Part shown: piece by piece, positions 8,727-18,425 of the stretch
Position numbering within the stretch: the first letter of the stretch is position 1
How the letters are laid out: each line of letters opens with the position of its first letter
From: Vibrio europaeus
GTDB lineage: Bacteria; Pseudomonadota; Gammaproteobacteria; Enterobacterales; Vibrionaceae
NCBI RefSeq assembly: GCF_001695575.1
Contig: NZ_LUAX01000008.1
Location: 62,001 to 126,000 of the forward strand
Reading direction: 5' to 3'
DNA: 64,000 nt
The notes under the pieces: model-generated
Databases searched by the model: none
What the model saw: only the letters and a program-made list of their open reading frames with translations
Told to the model about the DNA's origin: nothing
Program-made: the position numbers and the translations under genes

Positions 8727-8945
8727 CTAACGGTTAGCCCTGTTTTTCCAACTCCTGAACAGCGACACAAAGAAGGAAATCAGAGCAAGAAATATAAACA
8801 GCCAGAATAACGGAATAAACCCGAAAGGCTCAACAAGCATCCCACCTTCATCGACGTATGAGCCAATTAAGTGGAAACTGATGAAACACGCCACACTAAA
8901 TGCTAGAAATAGAGCGGATACCCAAAAATTTTTTAGTATTTTCAT
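8727..8945 (-). CDS. DUF3955 family small membrane protein
   Basis: The 72-residue protein has two membrane helices flanking the segment SYVDEGGMLVEPFGFIPL, which is the DUF3955 signature (a VDE-G-L-EPF-IP core). The family has no known function and is expected in the inner membrane. It sits on the same strand as the lipoprotein gene, separated by about 145 bases in which I see nothing else. Confidence 0.75.
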   Translation of the reverse strand: MKILKNFWVSALFLAFSVACFISFHLIGSYVDEGGMLVEPFGFIPLFWLFIFLALISFFVSLFRSWKNRANR

Positions 8946-9123
8946 CGAATGTTCTCAATTATTAAATTAGATTTTTTTTCTGACCGTCAGAATAGGGCAT
9001 TGTTGCAGCTTTGTTGCGCAGTTAAATTTAGAGGCGTGACAGAACCACTTTTCGGGGACATGTGCGCAACACCCCAAAAAGTTTAATTAGTCACGTCAAA
9101 TTGTTCGAAGTAGGCAACCTACA

Positions 9124-9684
9124 TTAGAAATTGTATGAACCACCGAAGCTAATGCTGCTGAATGCTAGTGTTTTGTCTTCTTTCTTAGATCCGTAATCGT
9201 TCTCTACGCTTACTGCATCTGCTTGCGAAATCAGGCGTAATGTTAGGTGGTCTATTGGCGTGTATTCAACACCAACACCAAAGTGGAAACCGGTACCACT
9301 GTCATCAGCGTAGCCAGCACTCTTGTTTGCGTTTAGGTCAACAGAGCTTAAACCAATCAATACGAATGGACGGATCGTGTTGTCGAATGTGTAACCGATG
9401 TTTGCAGATGCATAGATAGATGTCGGCGACAGTTTCTCAGCACCCTTTTTGTAGTTTGCGTAATCGTTATAGCCAAGTTCAGCACCAATGATACGGCTGA
9501 ATCGGTAACCACCGTATAGGTTGTAGCCCATGCCATCTGAATCTAAACTACCTTGACCATCTGTATCAGAATTTTGGTAGATACTAAGTCCGCCACCAAT
9601 GTAAGTACCACCGTCTGCAGAGGCTGGAAGAGAAACTGCGCTGATTAAACATAGTGCTAATGCTAATTTCGTTACCTTGTTCAT
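9124..9684 (-). CDS. Outer membrane beta-barrel protein (OmpA-like/OmpW-size porin family)
   Basis: The 186-residue protein has a clear Sec signal peptide (about residues 1-23, cut after PASA). Alternating amphipathic strands typical of an eight-stranded barrel follow: TYIGGGLSIYQ, MGYNLYGGYRF, IIGAELGYNDY, IYASANIGYTF, FHFGVGVEYTP. It ends with FGGSYNF, a terminal aromatic residue as required for BAM-dependent assembly. Possible roles are porin, adhesin or envelope stability. It seems to be a single-gene unit with about 430 gene-free bases upstream. Confidence 0.85.
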   Translation of the reverse strand: MNKVTKLALALCLISAVSLPASADGGTYIGGGLSIYQNSDTDGQGSLDSDGMGYNLYGGYRFSRIIGAELGYNDYANYKKGAEKLSPTSIYASANIGYTFDNTIRPFVLIGLSSVDLNANKSAGYADDSGTGFHFGVGVEYTPIDHLTLRLISQADAVSVENDYGSKKEDKTLAFSSISFGGSYNF

Positions 9685-9689
9685 ATTTG

Positions 9690-10116
9690 TTACTCACTCT
9701 ATCATGTCATAAAATGTAATTGTCGTAATGTATTGCCGCACGCTCTGCCAACCTAACAATTTCAGCCTCCGAGAAATGCTCCTCTAATGTCTGGAACCGC
9801 ATTGTTATCATACACTTTGTCGGCACTGACGTGCTCAAGACGGGTTTGTTGCAACTAATCAGGTAAGACAGAGCGCCCTCAGTGATGAGCTCAATGATTA
9901 CTGGTAAACAACTTCAACGTTGAAGAGGTGATTCATGAAGGCGGATCTCTCTCGCCCAAGAGCTTTACGTTCATCATGACGTAACCAACAATCAAATTGC
10001 CCCTTGTTCAACATCCGCTCGCAGTTGTCCCTCCTTCTTCAAGCGAGCAATCACATTGAAGAAGGAGGAATGTTTGTTGGTGTTTAATGTTTTAGGCTTT
10101 TACAATATTTACTTTG
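9690..10116. other. Gene-free stretch containing a long perfect hairpin
   Basis: CCTCCTTCTTCAA at 10030-10042 pairs perfectly with TTGAAGAAGGAGG at 10056-10068 around a 13-base loop. It lies just downstream of the chitinase gene and may act as a terminator or mRNA-stabilising stem, although no long U-run follows. The rest shows only degraded sequence. Confidence 0.45.
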
Positions 10117-13100
10117 TTAGTAATTAAAATTTTCTTTTAATTCTGGAAAGTCCTTACCTATTTGCTGAAAGGGGTCTAAGCTGTCTCGAGTTATTTGACC
10201 ACAATAATCACTATGTGCTGGTACAATTTTATCCCAGATAACATCATTTGTAGCAGTTAACCCAAGACCAATTAATAGAGGCGGCTTAAATAAATCACTG
10301 ACTTTATTAAATGCATCAATTTTACCTCGAGAACGAATCAACTCTAGCACGTGTGTTTTATTTAGATTTGCTGAATCTAGATGTATTGGATTACCATTAA
10401 TATCTTTAAACTTTCGTATCGCATCAAAGTAATCTTGCCATTCAGCATCCGTTAGGTCATGGACATTTTTATCCTGTGCAATAGCTCTTGTAATTATCTT
10501 ATGATAGGTTGAAAAAGTATCAACCATAGATAATGTACCTAAACTCCACAGGTCCATCACATAAAACTGGATTTTCCGAAAGGTATATTCTGCAAGCGTA
10601 TTATCATTAGAGCAGTATTCCGCTTCTTTAGAGCGGTATAGTAATAATGAAGTACGCCTTGGGCTTGGGCGTTGAGAACCATAGAGCATTTTACTGCCAA
10701 AACCTGTATGAGCGGCATTTAACAAGTCACCATTATCATTATCTAATGACCAAGTGAACATACCACCAAGCTTTTGAGATTTGACATATTTCGCTTTTTG
10801 TTCAACAGTCCAAGGAGTATCTAATGTTACCACAACATTTTTACTGCTCTCATCTGGATTAGTAGCAACTAAAAACTCTGCTTTTGCTTTGTCATCACGC
10901 ACGAAAGCATAGTTCGCTTTTAGTTTACCTGTAATATCATAGGCAGTTCGTTTAATATGGCGCCATGCTACGTTTGCAGCTTCTGAGGTGCCTATTTCTC
11001 CAGGGTGCTGGCCTATCGATTGATTTGGGAAAATGTAGTCAGGATTTTGATTATCTTCTGACTCAACTACGTTCGCCCATAAACGACCATAGCCAGCATA
11101 ACCGATAACAATCTTACGAGAATTAACACCGATATTTTTTAAATACTGTACAGCACTGTCGATACTATACCCTTCTATTGCACCGTTAGTATAAAGTGCC
11201 GTTTGATGGCCCACTTTAGTATCCCACGCACCATAGTAGTCATATGACATTAGGAATATATTATCCAGCATGTCACTTACCCCTGGGTACCTCCTTCCAT
11301 CGATGACCTTACTGGTCCAATTTATCTTATTTAAATGTTTAGGAGCCGTTCCGACCGCAGCTGTAAGATGGTAATCAGGATTTATTAGATCTAATCTTTG
11401 GCGCAATTCATAGATGAGCTTGGTGTAATTATCAGTATCTGCATCGCTCATTGCACCTGCTTTAGCACCGTCAACACCGATAAACTCCCAATCAAGGTCA
11501 ATACCTGTAATATGCTCATTTACTTTTAAATAATTAATAACACTATCTATAAAATTAGTTCTGTAAGTAGGGTTAGCTGCAATCACGGGAAAAGGATCAC
11601 TTAATGTCCAGCCACCAATAGACAAATACATCCTTATACCTTGTTTATGGCGATTAAGCACCCGTTCCATATGTGAAAAATCATTTTTCAGGCCCCATGC
11701 ATAACTATAACCATCCTGTTCTGTCAGCCGCTTACCGCCAAGGTTATGATATTCTTTTTCTTCGAATCTACTAAGGAAGAATTTGTAATCGCGTTGGTAA
11801 CCGATAACATGATAGGCTCCCTTATTCCACTCTCTTTTCCATTCAGGCAAGTTCATGTCAGCCTTACCGTAATGTGCAAAATGATCTGGAATGATCATAG
11901 TTCCCGTAGGCTTACCTTGACAACGCTCCACAATTTTAGGCTTTGCTTCTTCTGTTGCACTTTCATTACCAAACCAATTACTTGCGCCTCCTTCACCACA
12001 AATAGCAGCAAATGATACTTGAAGAAAGTTTATGTTATTTACGGGGATTTGGTTTGGTGTGTAACCAGTATTCGGGTATATTCCCCAATCGGTAAAATAG
12101 CCACCTATCATATATTCATGTTCATTACCATCTTCGTCCAGGTACGTTGGACGTTTGAACGTTTTGTGTGTCACATGATACCCAGAGTAACGTGTAAGAA
12201 TTTGATCATTATCTGTTTTAGGGAATGGATCAAACCCAACGTTACTATTGGAAATGTCTGTAGTAATGATGCCTTTATTTGCTATTTGTATAGGTTTACC
12301 ATTTAATTGAGATGAAGTACTAGTTAAACTTTTAAATTCATTGCCCGGTTCTAATTCAAGGTTAAAGCCAATTTGAGTTACCTGATAAGAGATGTCAGCC
12401 TTTTTAGTCAAGGTGACAATGTCCGCATCAGAATTTTTTACAATAGTGTAATCAGCACCCCATGGACTAGTGATACCAGCAATAGAGCCTGGTGGATAAG
12501 AAATAACTAATGTATCTAAATCTTCATCAAAAACATACTTTACTGAGCTAATCGTATTACTTCCCCAAGGAGTTCCAAAAGAAAACTGAGCTTCTTTGAC
12601 GATTGGGGAAATTTTGTTGGGGTTTTCTAATATTTTGGCCTTGACAGCTGGTCCCAGGCCCACCCAATCCATAGGATGTGCCAAACCACTACCGGGCGGT
12701 TTATTACCATCACTACATTGTATAGATCTATTACACAGGTAGTACATGCCATCCTTAATTACGACATCTGGGAAAGTATATTCTCTTCCACTTTGGTAAA
12801 TAGTGGCACCTTTAAGCACACCTCCGCCTGAATTAAGTTGTTTAGTCAACTCATTTACTCGTTCACCGAGTCCTATTGCATCAGCGGAAGAAGCTGGTCC
12901 CAGCCCCACCCAATCCATAGGATGTGCCAAACCACTACCGGGCGGTTTATTACCATCACTACATTGTTGAGATCTATTACACAGGTAGTACATGCCATCC
13001 TTAATTACGACATCTGGGAAAGTATATTCTCTTCCACTTTGGTAAATAGTGGCACCTTTAAGCACACCTCCGTCTGAATTAAGTTGTTTAGTCAACTCTT

Positions 13101-13230
13101 TTATTCGTTCACCGAGTCCTATTGCATCAGCGGAATAAGCCAAGTTGCTTATTGATAATACCGATAATATTAGAGTTGTGCGAATAAGGCCTAACTTTCT
13201 GATTTTTATGTTGTAATTTGATTCATACAT
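10117..13230 (-). CDS. Secreted GH18 chitinase/chitodextrinase with duplicated N-terminal module
   Basis: The 1037-residue enzyme has a signal peptide (about residues 1-33), two almost identical 81-residue modules (33-113 and 115-195) with a chitin-binding-like aromatic/Cys pattern, a linker and beta-sandwich region to about 340, then a GH18 barrel. GH18 marks are LSIGGW, GIDLDWEF with the catalytic Glu, MSYDYYG and MFTWSLDND. The usual DxxDxDxE motif reads T-x-x-D-x-D-x-E: the first Asp is Thr. The length is close to that of Vibrio chitodextrinase (EndoI type, about 1045 residues), an alternative to chitinase. It should degrade chitin or chito-oligosaccharides outside the cytoplasm. A C-terminal extension after the barrel (about 820-1037) is unassigned. 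Confidence 0.85.
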   Translation of the reverse strand: MYESNYNIKIRKLGLIRTTLILSVLSISNLAYSADAIGLGERIKELTKQLNSDGGVLKGATIYQSGREYTFPDVVIKDGMYYLCNRSQQCSDGNKPPGSGLAHPMDWVGLGPASSADAIGLGERVNELTKQLNSGGGVLKGATIYQSGREYTFPDVVIKDGMYYLCNRSIQCSDGNKPPGSGLAHPMDWVGLGPAVKAKILENPNKISPIVKEAQFSFGTPWGSNTISSVKYVFDEDLDTLVISYPPGSIAGITSPWGADYTIVKNSDADIVTLTKKADISYQVTQIGFNLELEPGNEFKSLTSTSSQLNGKPIQIANKGIITTDISNSNVGFDPFPKTDNDQILTRYSGYHVTHKTFKRPTYLDEDGNEHEYMIGGYFTDWGIYPNTGYTPNQIPVNNINFLQVSFAAICGEGGASNWFGNESATEEAKPKIVERCQGKPTGTMIIPDHFAHYGKADMNLPEWKREWNKGAYHVIGYQRDYKFFLSRFEEKEYHNLGGKRLTEQDGYSYAWGLKNDFSHMERVLNRHKQGIRMYLSIGGWTLSDPFPVIAANPTYRTNFIDSVINYLKVNEHITGIDLDWEFIGVDGAKAGAMSDADTDNYTKLIYELRQRLDLINPDYHLTAAVGTAPKHLNKINWTSKVIDGRRYPGVSDMLDNIFLMSYDYYGAWDTKVGHQTALYTNGAIEGYSIDSAVQYLKNIGVNSRKIVIGYAGYGRLWANVVESEDNQNPDYIFPNQSIGQHPGEIGTSEAANVAWRHIKRTAYDITGKLKANYAFVRDDKAKAEFLVATNPDESSKNVVVTLDTPWTVEQKAKYVKSQKLGGMFTWSLDNDNGDLLNAAHTGFGSKMLYGSQRPSPRRTSLLLYRSKEAEYCSNDNTLAEYTFRKIQFYVMDLWSLGTLSMVDTFSTYHKIITRAIAQDKNVHDLTDAEWQDYFDAIRKFKDINGNPIHLDSANLNKTHVLELIRSRGKIDAFNKVSDLFKPPLLIGLGLTATNDVIWDKIVPAHSDYCGQITRDSLDPFQQIGKDFPELKENFNY
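12646..12888 (-). repeat. Tandem module copy 2 inside the chitinase gene
   Basis: This 243-base unit encodes residues 115-195 of the chitinase and is nearly identical at the DNA level to 12892-13134. The protein copies differ at only a few positions (IKELTKQLNSD versus VNELTKQLNSG, SQQC versus SIQC), indicating a recent in-frame duplication. Confidence 0.9.
12892..13134 (-). repeat. Tandem module copy 1 inside the chitinase gene
   Basis: This encodes residues 33-113, directly after the signal peptide, and is separated from copy 2 by one serine codon. Each copy holds the segments GATIYQSGREYTFPDV and YYLCN-S-QCSDG, plus a final MDWVGLGP. The pattern suggests a small carbohydrate-binding module. 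Confidence 0.9.
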
Positions 13231-14676
13231 TAATTCATTCCTTATAGACTAAATCAATAAAACCATCACTAGTAGTCATAGACATAAAAGTATGTTTTCT
13301 TGACAATTTACACCTAATTTAAATGAAAAAACTTCATTTAATATGAAGAGATTTGTTGCGTATTAAAATAATCTTCTTTTTCAATTTCAGTTAAACCAAT
13401 GAATATTGAGGATGGTGCTATGTTTGCGACAAAATCTAGATCCCTCACTTACCAAATCCATCATTAATTGGCACCACACCTTCAGGCCATTGCACTTCTG
13501 TACCACTAATCCTAACATTGCAAGTGCTATGAGATTTTTTCTTATCATGATTTACTTCCTTAGCAAACTGTCATTAGAGATGTAAGAAAGTATCTATTTC
13601 TAGAACATTGATTTGTTCAATCCATCATGGATAAATACCCTGACACAATAAGCATTGCCTTTTTTCTCGGCGTTAAACCTTAAATTCATGAATCTACAAA
13701 TAAGTAAGCTTGCTCCTGTGAGTTTAAAGAGCAAACACAAATCTTCATCAATAAATATAAGTATGCGTGTTATTTTCTGATTAAAACGAAGAAACTTTCG
13801 TCGAATACCTAATAATCACCGGCAATGTAATAGTTGCATTATAAATCTAGGCCGTTAAGTGCCATATACCTCAGATCTGCACCCGAAAGTGGACATTTTG
13901 GCAACAAGTCAGACGTTCTTGTTCCGGAATAGCTAAAGTCGACAGCGCAAAATATTGAAGGGCTAACCCACCCAATGCCCCAACCAAATAGGGGCAAAGT
14001 AACTGGTAGCAATCGCCATCTCGACTAACCGCTACCGGCAAGGCATCAAGACCCGACTTTTTCTTACCCAGACAGGAAAACGGATTGAACTGACACGTAA
14101 GCGGCATCTACAGACAAACGGGCAGCTTACGGCGACGTCCAGCAGCATTGTTAATGATCAAGCTCTTCAGGCCGCGTTGAGTGTTCTATGCCAAACGGTG
14201 GGCTCTCTACACTGGTCAATACGACAGAGAGGAGGAGAATGTACGCCACTACAGCTACAGCCGTAGCGATGAAGTCTCTCAAATGCCAACTGCCTTCCCA
14301 ATCAAAGAGCACATTTCCTCCGTTTAACTGCTCTGTCGAAGCGACCCAGATGTCTCGTTTGGAGAATGTGTACGCGGTAGGTCACCAAGACGCCTATACA
14401 CAAACACTCGATTTGCTTCCTCAAACCTCCTTGTTTACGAATAAACCACTCAGTGCATATGGCCAATTTAGTGTAATTACTCTATTTTATTCAACATAAA
14501 TGGTTATTAATAAATATTCAATTTAATTTATCCTTACTTATCAGACAATTAAGAAGTTCACCACAACAAAATTTCAAGCCTCTAACGACTGATAATTCAT
14601 CTTTTTTGATTAACGACCAGAACTATTTACAGCGCATAGTGGTGTTATAAACAGATCATCAAGGGATTTCGAACGG
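13231..14676. other. 1.4-kb gene-poor stretch
   Basis: It holds the chitinase promoter region, one damaged small minus-strand ORF at 13443-13548, the dispersed repeat copy at 13849-13900 and degraded sequence. At 13548 an ATG with AGGAAG upstream opens MIRKNLIALAMLGLV. A one-base shift then gives a sensible end, GTEVQWPEGVVPINDGFGK and a stop, so it may be a frameshifted short secreted peptide gene. Frames at 13871-14107 (minus) and 14188-14499 (plus) show no family features. Confidence 0.35.
13849..13900. repeat. Dispersed repeat, copy 2
   Basis: It matches 7362-7412: GCCGTTAAGTGCCATAT, then GATC-GCACCCGAAAGTGG and ACATTTTGG. It has the same orientation as copy 1 and lies about 6.5 kb away. 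It is probably the end of a decayed mobile element. Confidence 0.5.
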
Positions 14677-15672
14677 ATGGAAGAACCTAGCAAACCTTTA
14701 CGCATCACTGCCTTACTACTCAATAACGTCCCGACGACCGCGATCACTGGGCCCGTAGAGATGTTAATCATTGCCGCCAAATTGGCCGGGCTTCCCGATC
14801 CTGATGTGCGTTATATTTCTCCTTACGATGCGCACATACACACCTTTTCTGGACTGACGATTGCCTGTCCCACACCGTGGCAGCAAGTTGAAAAAACAGA
14901 CATTTTCTTACTCGGTTGCTGTGGCGATCCGAGTGACGAGGCGTATTTGCTGCCAGACAAGCTCAAAACGTGGTTGACGCAGCAGCTCGTCGGCAGCCAG
15001 TTTGTTGTCTCCCTGTGCACGGGGACGTTTTTGCTGGCCGAGTTGGGGTTACTCAATCATCGCAGTGCCACTACCCATTGGGCACATGTGGCGAGCTTTC
15101 GGGAACGCTACCCCAGTGTCAAGCTGATGCCTCACCTAAAAATCACTCACGAAGGGCCGTTTATCTGCTCGTCGAGCGTGCGGGATTATTATGACGCCAC
15201 CTTATTGATGATCGATGAGTTGTTCGGCAGTGGGCATCGCGCGCGTTGTGAACGCTACATTGGGGGGGACATTTCCAATGTTGCGCGGATTTGCCTGACC
15301 AGTTTTGGCCAATATCGGCAGCACAACGACACGCTGATCCATGAACTGCAAGACTGGATGCATCATGAACACCCAGGCAATCTGACCGTGGCACGCTGCG
15401 CAAGCAAGAGTTTTTTAAGCGAAAAACAGATGACGCGACGGTTCAAAGCGGCAACCGGCGACGTGCCGGTTAACTATATTCAGCGCCTGCGCCTCTCGTC
15501 TGCACGAGACAAGCTCAGTACCACCCGGCTGAACATTGAAACCATCAGCCGTCAAGTGGGCTACAGCAACATCAATCATTTCCGGTTACTGTTTAAGAAG
15601 TTTTATGACATGACGCCCACTCAATACCGTAAAGTGACGCAATCTTATTGTGAACATGAGCCTGCCCACTAA
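14677..15672 (+). CDS. GlxA family AraC-type transcriptional regulator
   Basis: The 331-residue protein combines an N-terminal DJ-1/PfpI-like class I amidotransferase-type domain (about residues 8-190, with the nucleophile-elbow-like SLCTGTFLLAELGLL) and a C-terminal AraC helix-turn-helix pair (about 215-322: FLSEKQMTRRFKAATGDVP, then QVGYSNINHFRLLFKKFYDM). This is the GlxA/FtrA layout, usually activators of catabolic genes for small nitrogenous compounds such as betaine, carnitine or arginine. No target is adjacent. The window does hold two betaine-type binding protein genes, but a regulatory link to them is only a possibility. Confidence 0.88.
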   Translation: MEEPSKPLRITALLLNNVPTTAITGPVEMLIIAAKLAGLPDPDVRYISPYDAHIHTFSGLTIACPTPWQQVEKTDIFLLGCCGDPSDEAYLLPDKLKTWLTQQLVGSQFVVSLCTGTFLLAELGLLNHRSATTHWAHVASFRERYPSVKLMPHLKITHEGPFICSSSVRDYYDATLLMIDELFGSGHRARCERYIGGDISNVARICLTSFGQYRQHNDTLIHELQDWMHHEHPGNLTVARCASKSFLSEKQMTRRFKAATGDVPVNYIQRLRLSSARDKLSTTRLNIETISRQVGYSNINHFRLLFKKFYDMTPTQYRKVTQSYCEHEPAH

Positions 15673-15696
15673 GGATGGGGCCCCCGCCCCTCTCGA

Positions 15697-15960
15697 TCAA
15701 GCTTCGGTCAAGGTGATCTGCTCACCACGAACGATTTGGTAGACAGCGATATTGTGTTGGCAAAGCTGCCTGACCACCTCAGGAACGCTTTGGATCGGCA
15801 AGGCCAATACATAGCCAAATTCCAAACGCTGGATCGATCCCGAGGCCTCCGGTCCGACGAAAGACGCCAATACCTTGAACGCCGTCTCTTGCCATTCCCC
15901 CACTTCAAAATACACCTGATATACCGCCTGACTGTAATCACGGGGTGTGCCGTGTGTCAT
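15697..15960 (-). CDS. Small protein of unknown function (mobile-element-like context)
   Basis: The 87-residue product has no family I recognise. It looks soluble and mixed alpha/beta (YQVYFEVGEWQETAFKVLAS, then a C-terminal RQLCQHNIAVYQIVRG). ATG 15960 is chosen because AGGAG lies eight bases upstream. It is last in a set of minus-strand genes (15697-17759) with strong ribosome binding sites that includes a RadC-like and a CP76-like protein, suggesting an integrated plasmid, ICE or phage remnant. Confidence 0.55.
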   Translation of the reverse strand: MTHGTPRDYSQAVYQVYFEVGEWQETAFKVLASFVGPEASGSIQRLEFGYVLALPIQSVPEVVRQLCQHNIAVYQIVRGEQITLTEA

Positions 15961-15990
15961 AGTCACCTCTCCTCTGTCGTCGCCAGTCTG

Positions 15991-16536
15991 TCATGCGATG
16001 CGCTCGCGAATATCGACCTCAATCAGCCAAATCTCTTCTTGGTAAGATGGTTGCACCTGGTCAGGTGTCACCACCCATCCACCGTCTATCCTATCATCCT
16101 CGGTCACCAACGACAGCGCGCTCCCGTCCGTGAACAATAGGTTGAGCCCCCAGTCGTAGATCAGCGTTTCGTCGCTCGCTGCCCAGCCGCCTTGATCGCC
16201 GTGCTGCCATTCGGCATCACGACTGCGCCGGCGGAGGATCTCGATCGCTTCAATCACAGCGAGGGACGAGGCTGCGCCATCCTGTTGAGCTCGGTAGCAT
16301 GTCGGTAAGCCCTCCATCGGCCGCAGTATTGGCAGATGGAAATCATGACCTTGCGGGGTGGTATACCACTCATTGCTCAGCTCGATTACCGCGTCGCCGA
16401 CCACAAAAGGCACCTGTAGGACGGGTACGTCCGATTGAGTCATGGCCAGCAATGGCTGTAGGCTCAGTGACGCCCCCAGCAATTGCGGGAGCGTCGCCAT
16501 TGACCACGCATCCATTTCATACACCAGCGGTTTCAT
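15991..16536 (-). CDS. Hypothetical protein, 181 residues
   Basis: I do not recognise the family. The product is acidic and tryptophan-rich and probably soluble, with no signal peptide or membrane helix. Two halves can be seen: a beta-rich N-terminal part (LQVPFVVGDAVIELSNEW) and a C-terminal part (YDWGLNLLFTDGSALSLVTE) ending in Glu/Asp/Arg-rich sequence. ATG 16536 has AGGAG nearby. It lies 30 bases upstream of the 15960 gene and about 100 bases downstream of the RadC-like gene, in the same minus-strand set. Confidence 0.6.
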   Translation of the reverse strand: MKPLVYEMDAWSMATLPQLLGASLSLQPLLAMTQSDVPVLQVPFVVGDAVIELSNEWYTTPQGHDFHLPILRPMEGLPTCYRAQQDGAASSLAVIEAIEILRRRSRDAEWQHGDQGGWAASDETLIYDWGLNLLFTDGSALSLVTEDDRIDGGWVVTPDQVQPSYQEEIWLIEVDIRERIA

Positions 16537-16635
16537 AATGGCGCTCCTTACGCAAGGCTCTGCTCACTACTATCGCGTGTCCTGCGAAGATTTACAACCG
16601 CCCTCGGAGTGGCGTGGCCTTAGCAAAGGGCGCCG

Positions 16636-17124
16636 TCAGAGCCAGCCCCGCTCTGCGAACGACACGACGTCAGCAAATGAAACCACAAAGTGGTCGAGTA
16701 GCCGAACATCCACCAGCGCAAGGGCGTCGTGTAAACGGCGGGTGATCCGGCGGTCAGCCTGACTCGGCTCCGCGCAGCCTGACGGATGATTATGAAACAA
16801 GATCACGGCGGCCGCACTGGTGGCGATGGCACGCTTCACCACTTCACGTGGGTAAACCGCGGCTTGATCAAGGGTCCCGCGAAACAATTCTTCACAGGCG
16901 CGCACCCGATGTTGATTGTCCAGAAACAGCGCACCAAAGATCTCCACGTCGCACGCGGCCAATTGAGTTTGGCAGAACGCTTGGGCGATGGACGGCGCAT
17001 TCATCACGGGTTGCTCAAGGAGCACCAGCTTGGATTTCAGCACCGCCGCGGCTTGCTGCAAGAGGTGTTGTTCTTCGTCTGAGAACACCGGAGTTAGGGT
17101 CGTTTGGTCAAGTGGCGCGTTCAT
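16636..17124 (-). CDS. radC: RadC family JAB-domain protein
   Basis: The 162-residue product is the JAB1/MPN-like half of RadC. The metal-binding motif is intact (HNHPSG-CAEPSQAD, about residues 112-125), preceded by FGALFLDNQHRV and followed by LLDHFVVS. The helix-hairpin-helix part of chromosomal RadC is missing, as is common for copies on plasmids, ICEs and genomic islands. Despite the name, a DNA repair role is not established. ATG 17124 has AGGAG six bases upstream; the longer frame would translate a non-conserved Arg/Pro-rich leader. A second RadC-like scrap occurs near 57310-57412. Confidence 0.82.
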   Translation of the reverse strand: MNAPLDQTTLTPVFSDEEQHLLQQAAAVLKSKLVLLEQPVMNAPSIAQAFCQTQLAACDVEIFGALFLDNQHRVRACEELFRGTLDQAAVYPREVVKRAIATSAAAVILFHNHPSGCAEPSQADRRITRRLHDALALVDVRLLDHFVVSFADVVSFAERGWL

Positions 17125-17321
17125 CACGTATCTCCTGGGTCGGCTATCGGGCGTCTGACGACCCGCCAGACCGAGCGGGGGGCGATCGCAAGGGCGCGTA
17201 GCGGCTTGGCCCTCCCTTGCGAGCGACGACCGCTTGGGCAAGGGTTCTGAGGCCTTGACGCCTCACTGACCGATCCAGAGAGTCGGGCTGTCTGCCCTAT
17301 GACGTGAACGGCACATGAAGG

Positions 17322-17759
17322 TTACTGAAGCCGATGAATAAGATCCGCTAAGCGACGGATCCCCATATGGGCGGTGTACAGCATGTCATCGCGTTGGGCA
17401 CGTCGAAGCGTGTCATTGCTGGCGCTCAACAAAACACGTGACAGCTCGCCGGTGTCGAGGGCATGCGCTAAGATCAGCGAGGTTAATGGCGGTGGCGGCG
17501 CTCCAGACGACGGTGGCGTCGTCACCACCTTGAGCCCGTTCAGTACACTATTTAAAATCAAGGGATCGTCACTGAGTTCGGTCAGCGCAACGAGTTCGGC
17601 GCACTTGAGCACATGCGGTTGCTCGGGATTGAGCTTATTACGCAGTGTCACCGGAGTCAGTCCCAGTTTTGGCGCCAGACGGAACATGTTGTGTTGACGT
17701 GAAAAAAGCCGGCAAGCCTGTTCAAATTGCCGCTGCCTCACGTTGAGACGTTCTGCCAT
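17322..17759 (-). CDS. CP76/CII-type phage regulatory protein
   Basis: The 145-residue protein matches the phage CII (CP76) family. The N-terminal DNA-binding-like part contains LAPKLGLTPVTLRNKLNPEQ followed by HVLKCAELVALTELSDDP, the family signature, and the C-terminal part is helical. In temperate phages such proteins regulate the lysis-lysogeny choice. No integrase, repressor or structural phage gene accompanies it, so it is probably a leftover of an integrated element. ATG 17759 has AGGAGG upstream. Confidence 0.75.
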   Translation of the reverse strand: MAERLNVRQRQFEQACRLFSRQHNMFRLAPKLGLTPVTLRNKLNPEQPHVLKCAELVALTELSDDPLILNSVLNGLKVVTTPPSSGAPPPPLTSLILAHALDTGELSRVLLSASNDTLRRAQRDDMLYTAHMGIRRLADLIHRLQ

Positions 17760-18425
17760 AAGTCCTCCTCTAGTGGGTGTGCGTGCTCACGCTAACAAAG
17801 CGCGACCAGACAGAAAAGCCCACCTTCCAGCCAGTCGCGGCCCATCAAGGGTAAGACGATACGATAAACCAATGCGCCAACACGGCAGACTGACAATTCA
17901 ATCGAGAAAACAACCGGATAGTACCACTCGCCGTTTGACCTTGACGTGGGTCTCACTTTGAATTTAATAATGGATAATAAAATGGCGAGATCCAGGAAGC
18001 GCTATGGCGCGCATTCGCATCGCACGAGCAAGGGAGAGGTTACAGGCTCGAATCTTTTCGAAAGCGCCAGATAAATACATGCCTGATCGCGGACTTTAGG
18101 CGACGTTAACGACAATATTCAACAAACACACCTTTTTTGAAGCCAAATTGACGGGAATGAGTACTGGCACAACCCAATATCAGGATTCTGAATAGTGGTC
18201 TGGTATTTGGGGGCATAAGATTCTATTTCTCAATACACCAGACATATGACGATATCAGGGCAAGTGTACTTATATTGGTTGCGGTGTCACTGAATCCATT
18301 TTCTCAGCCAGAGTATGTTCCGAAGTAGGAGATGCCTCTTAGGCTAGACATGAAAAGTTATATTAGGCATGTAACCTCACTACCACTTCTGGCGGTGATT
18401 GACATTACCCTTTAACGAACAACCC
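17760..18425. other. About 670 bases without a recognisable gene
   Basis: Both strands were read. There is no frame with protein-like character, no clear tRNA and no strong hairpin. It presumably holds the promoter of the CP76-like gene. Confidence 0.4.

Noticed and set aside
8650..9025. GCAACAAAGCC and GCTTTGTTGCG on either side of the DUF3955 gene, resembling IS5-type ends
   Set aside because: The match is only about 10 bases each side and no transposase sequence lies between them.
12640..13134. Direct repeats considered as a CRISPR-like or VNTR array
   Set aside because: Only two 243-base in-frame units with a one-codon spacer, which is a coding-domain duplication.
15677..15690. GGGGC/GCCCC hairpin after the GlxA-type gene
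   Set aside because: Only five base pairs and no T-run, so not a convincing terminator.
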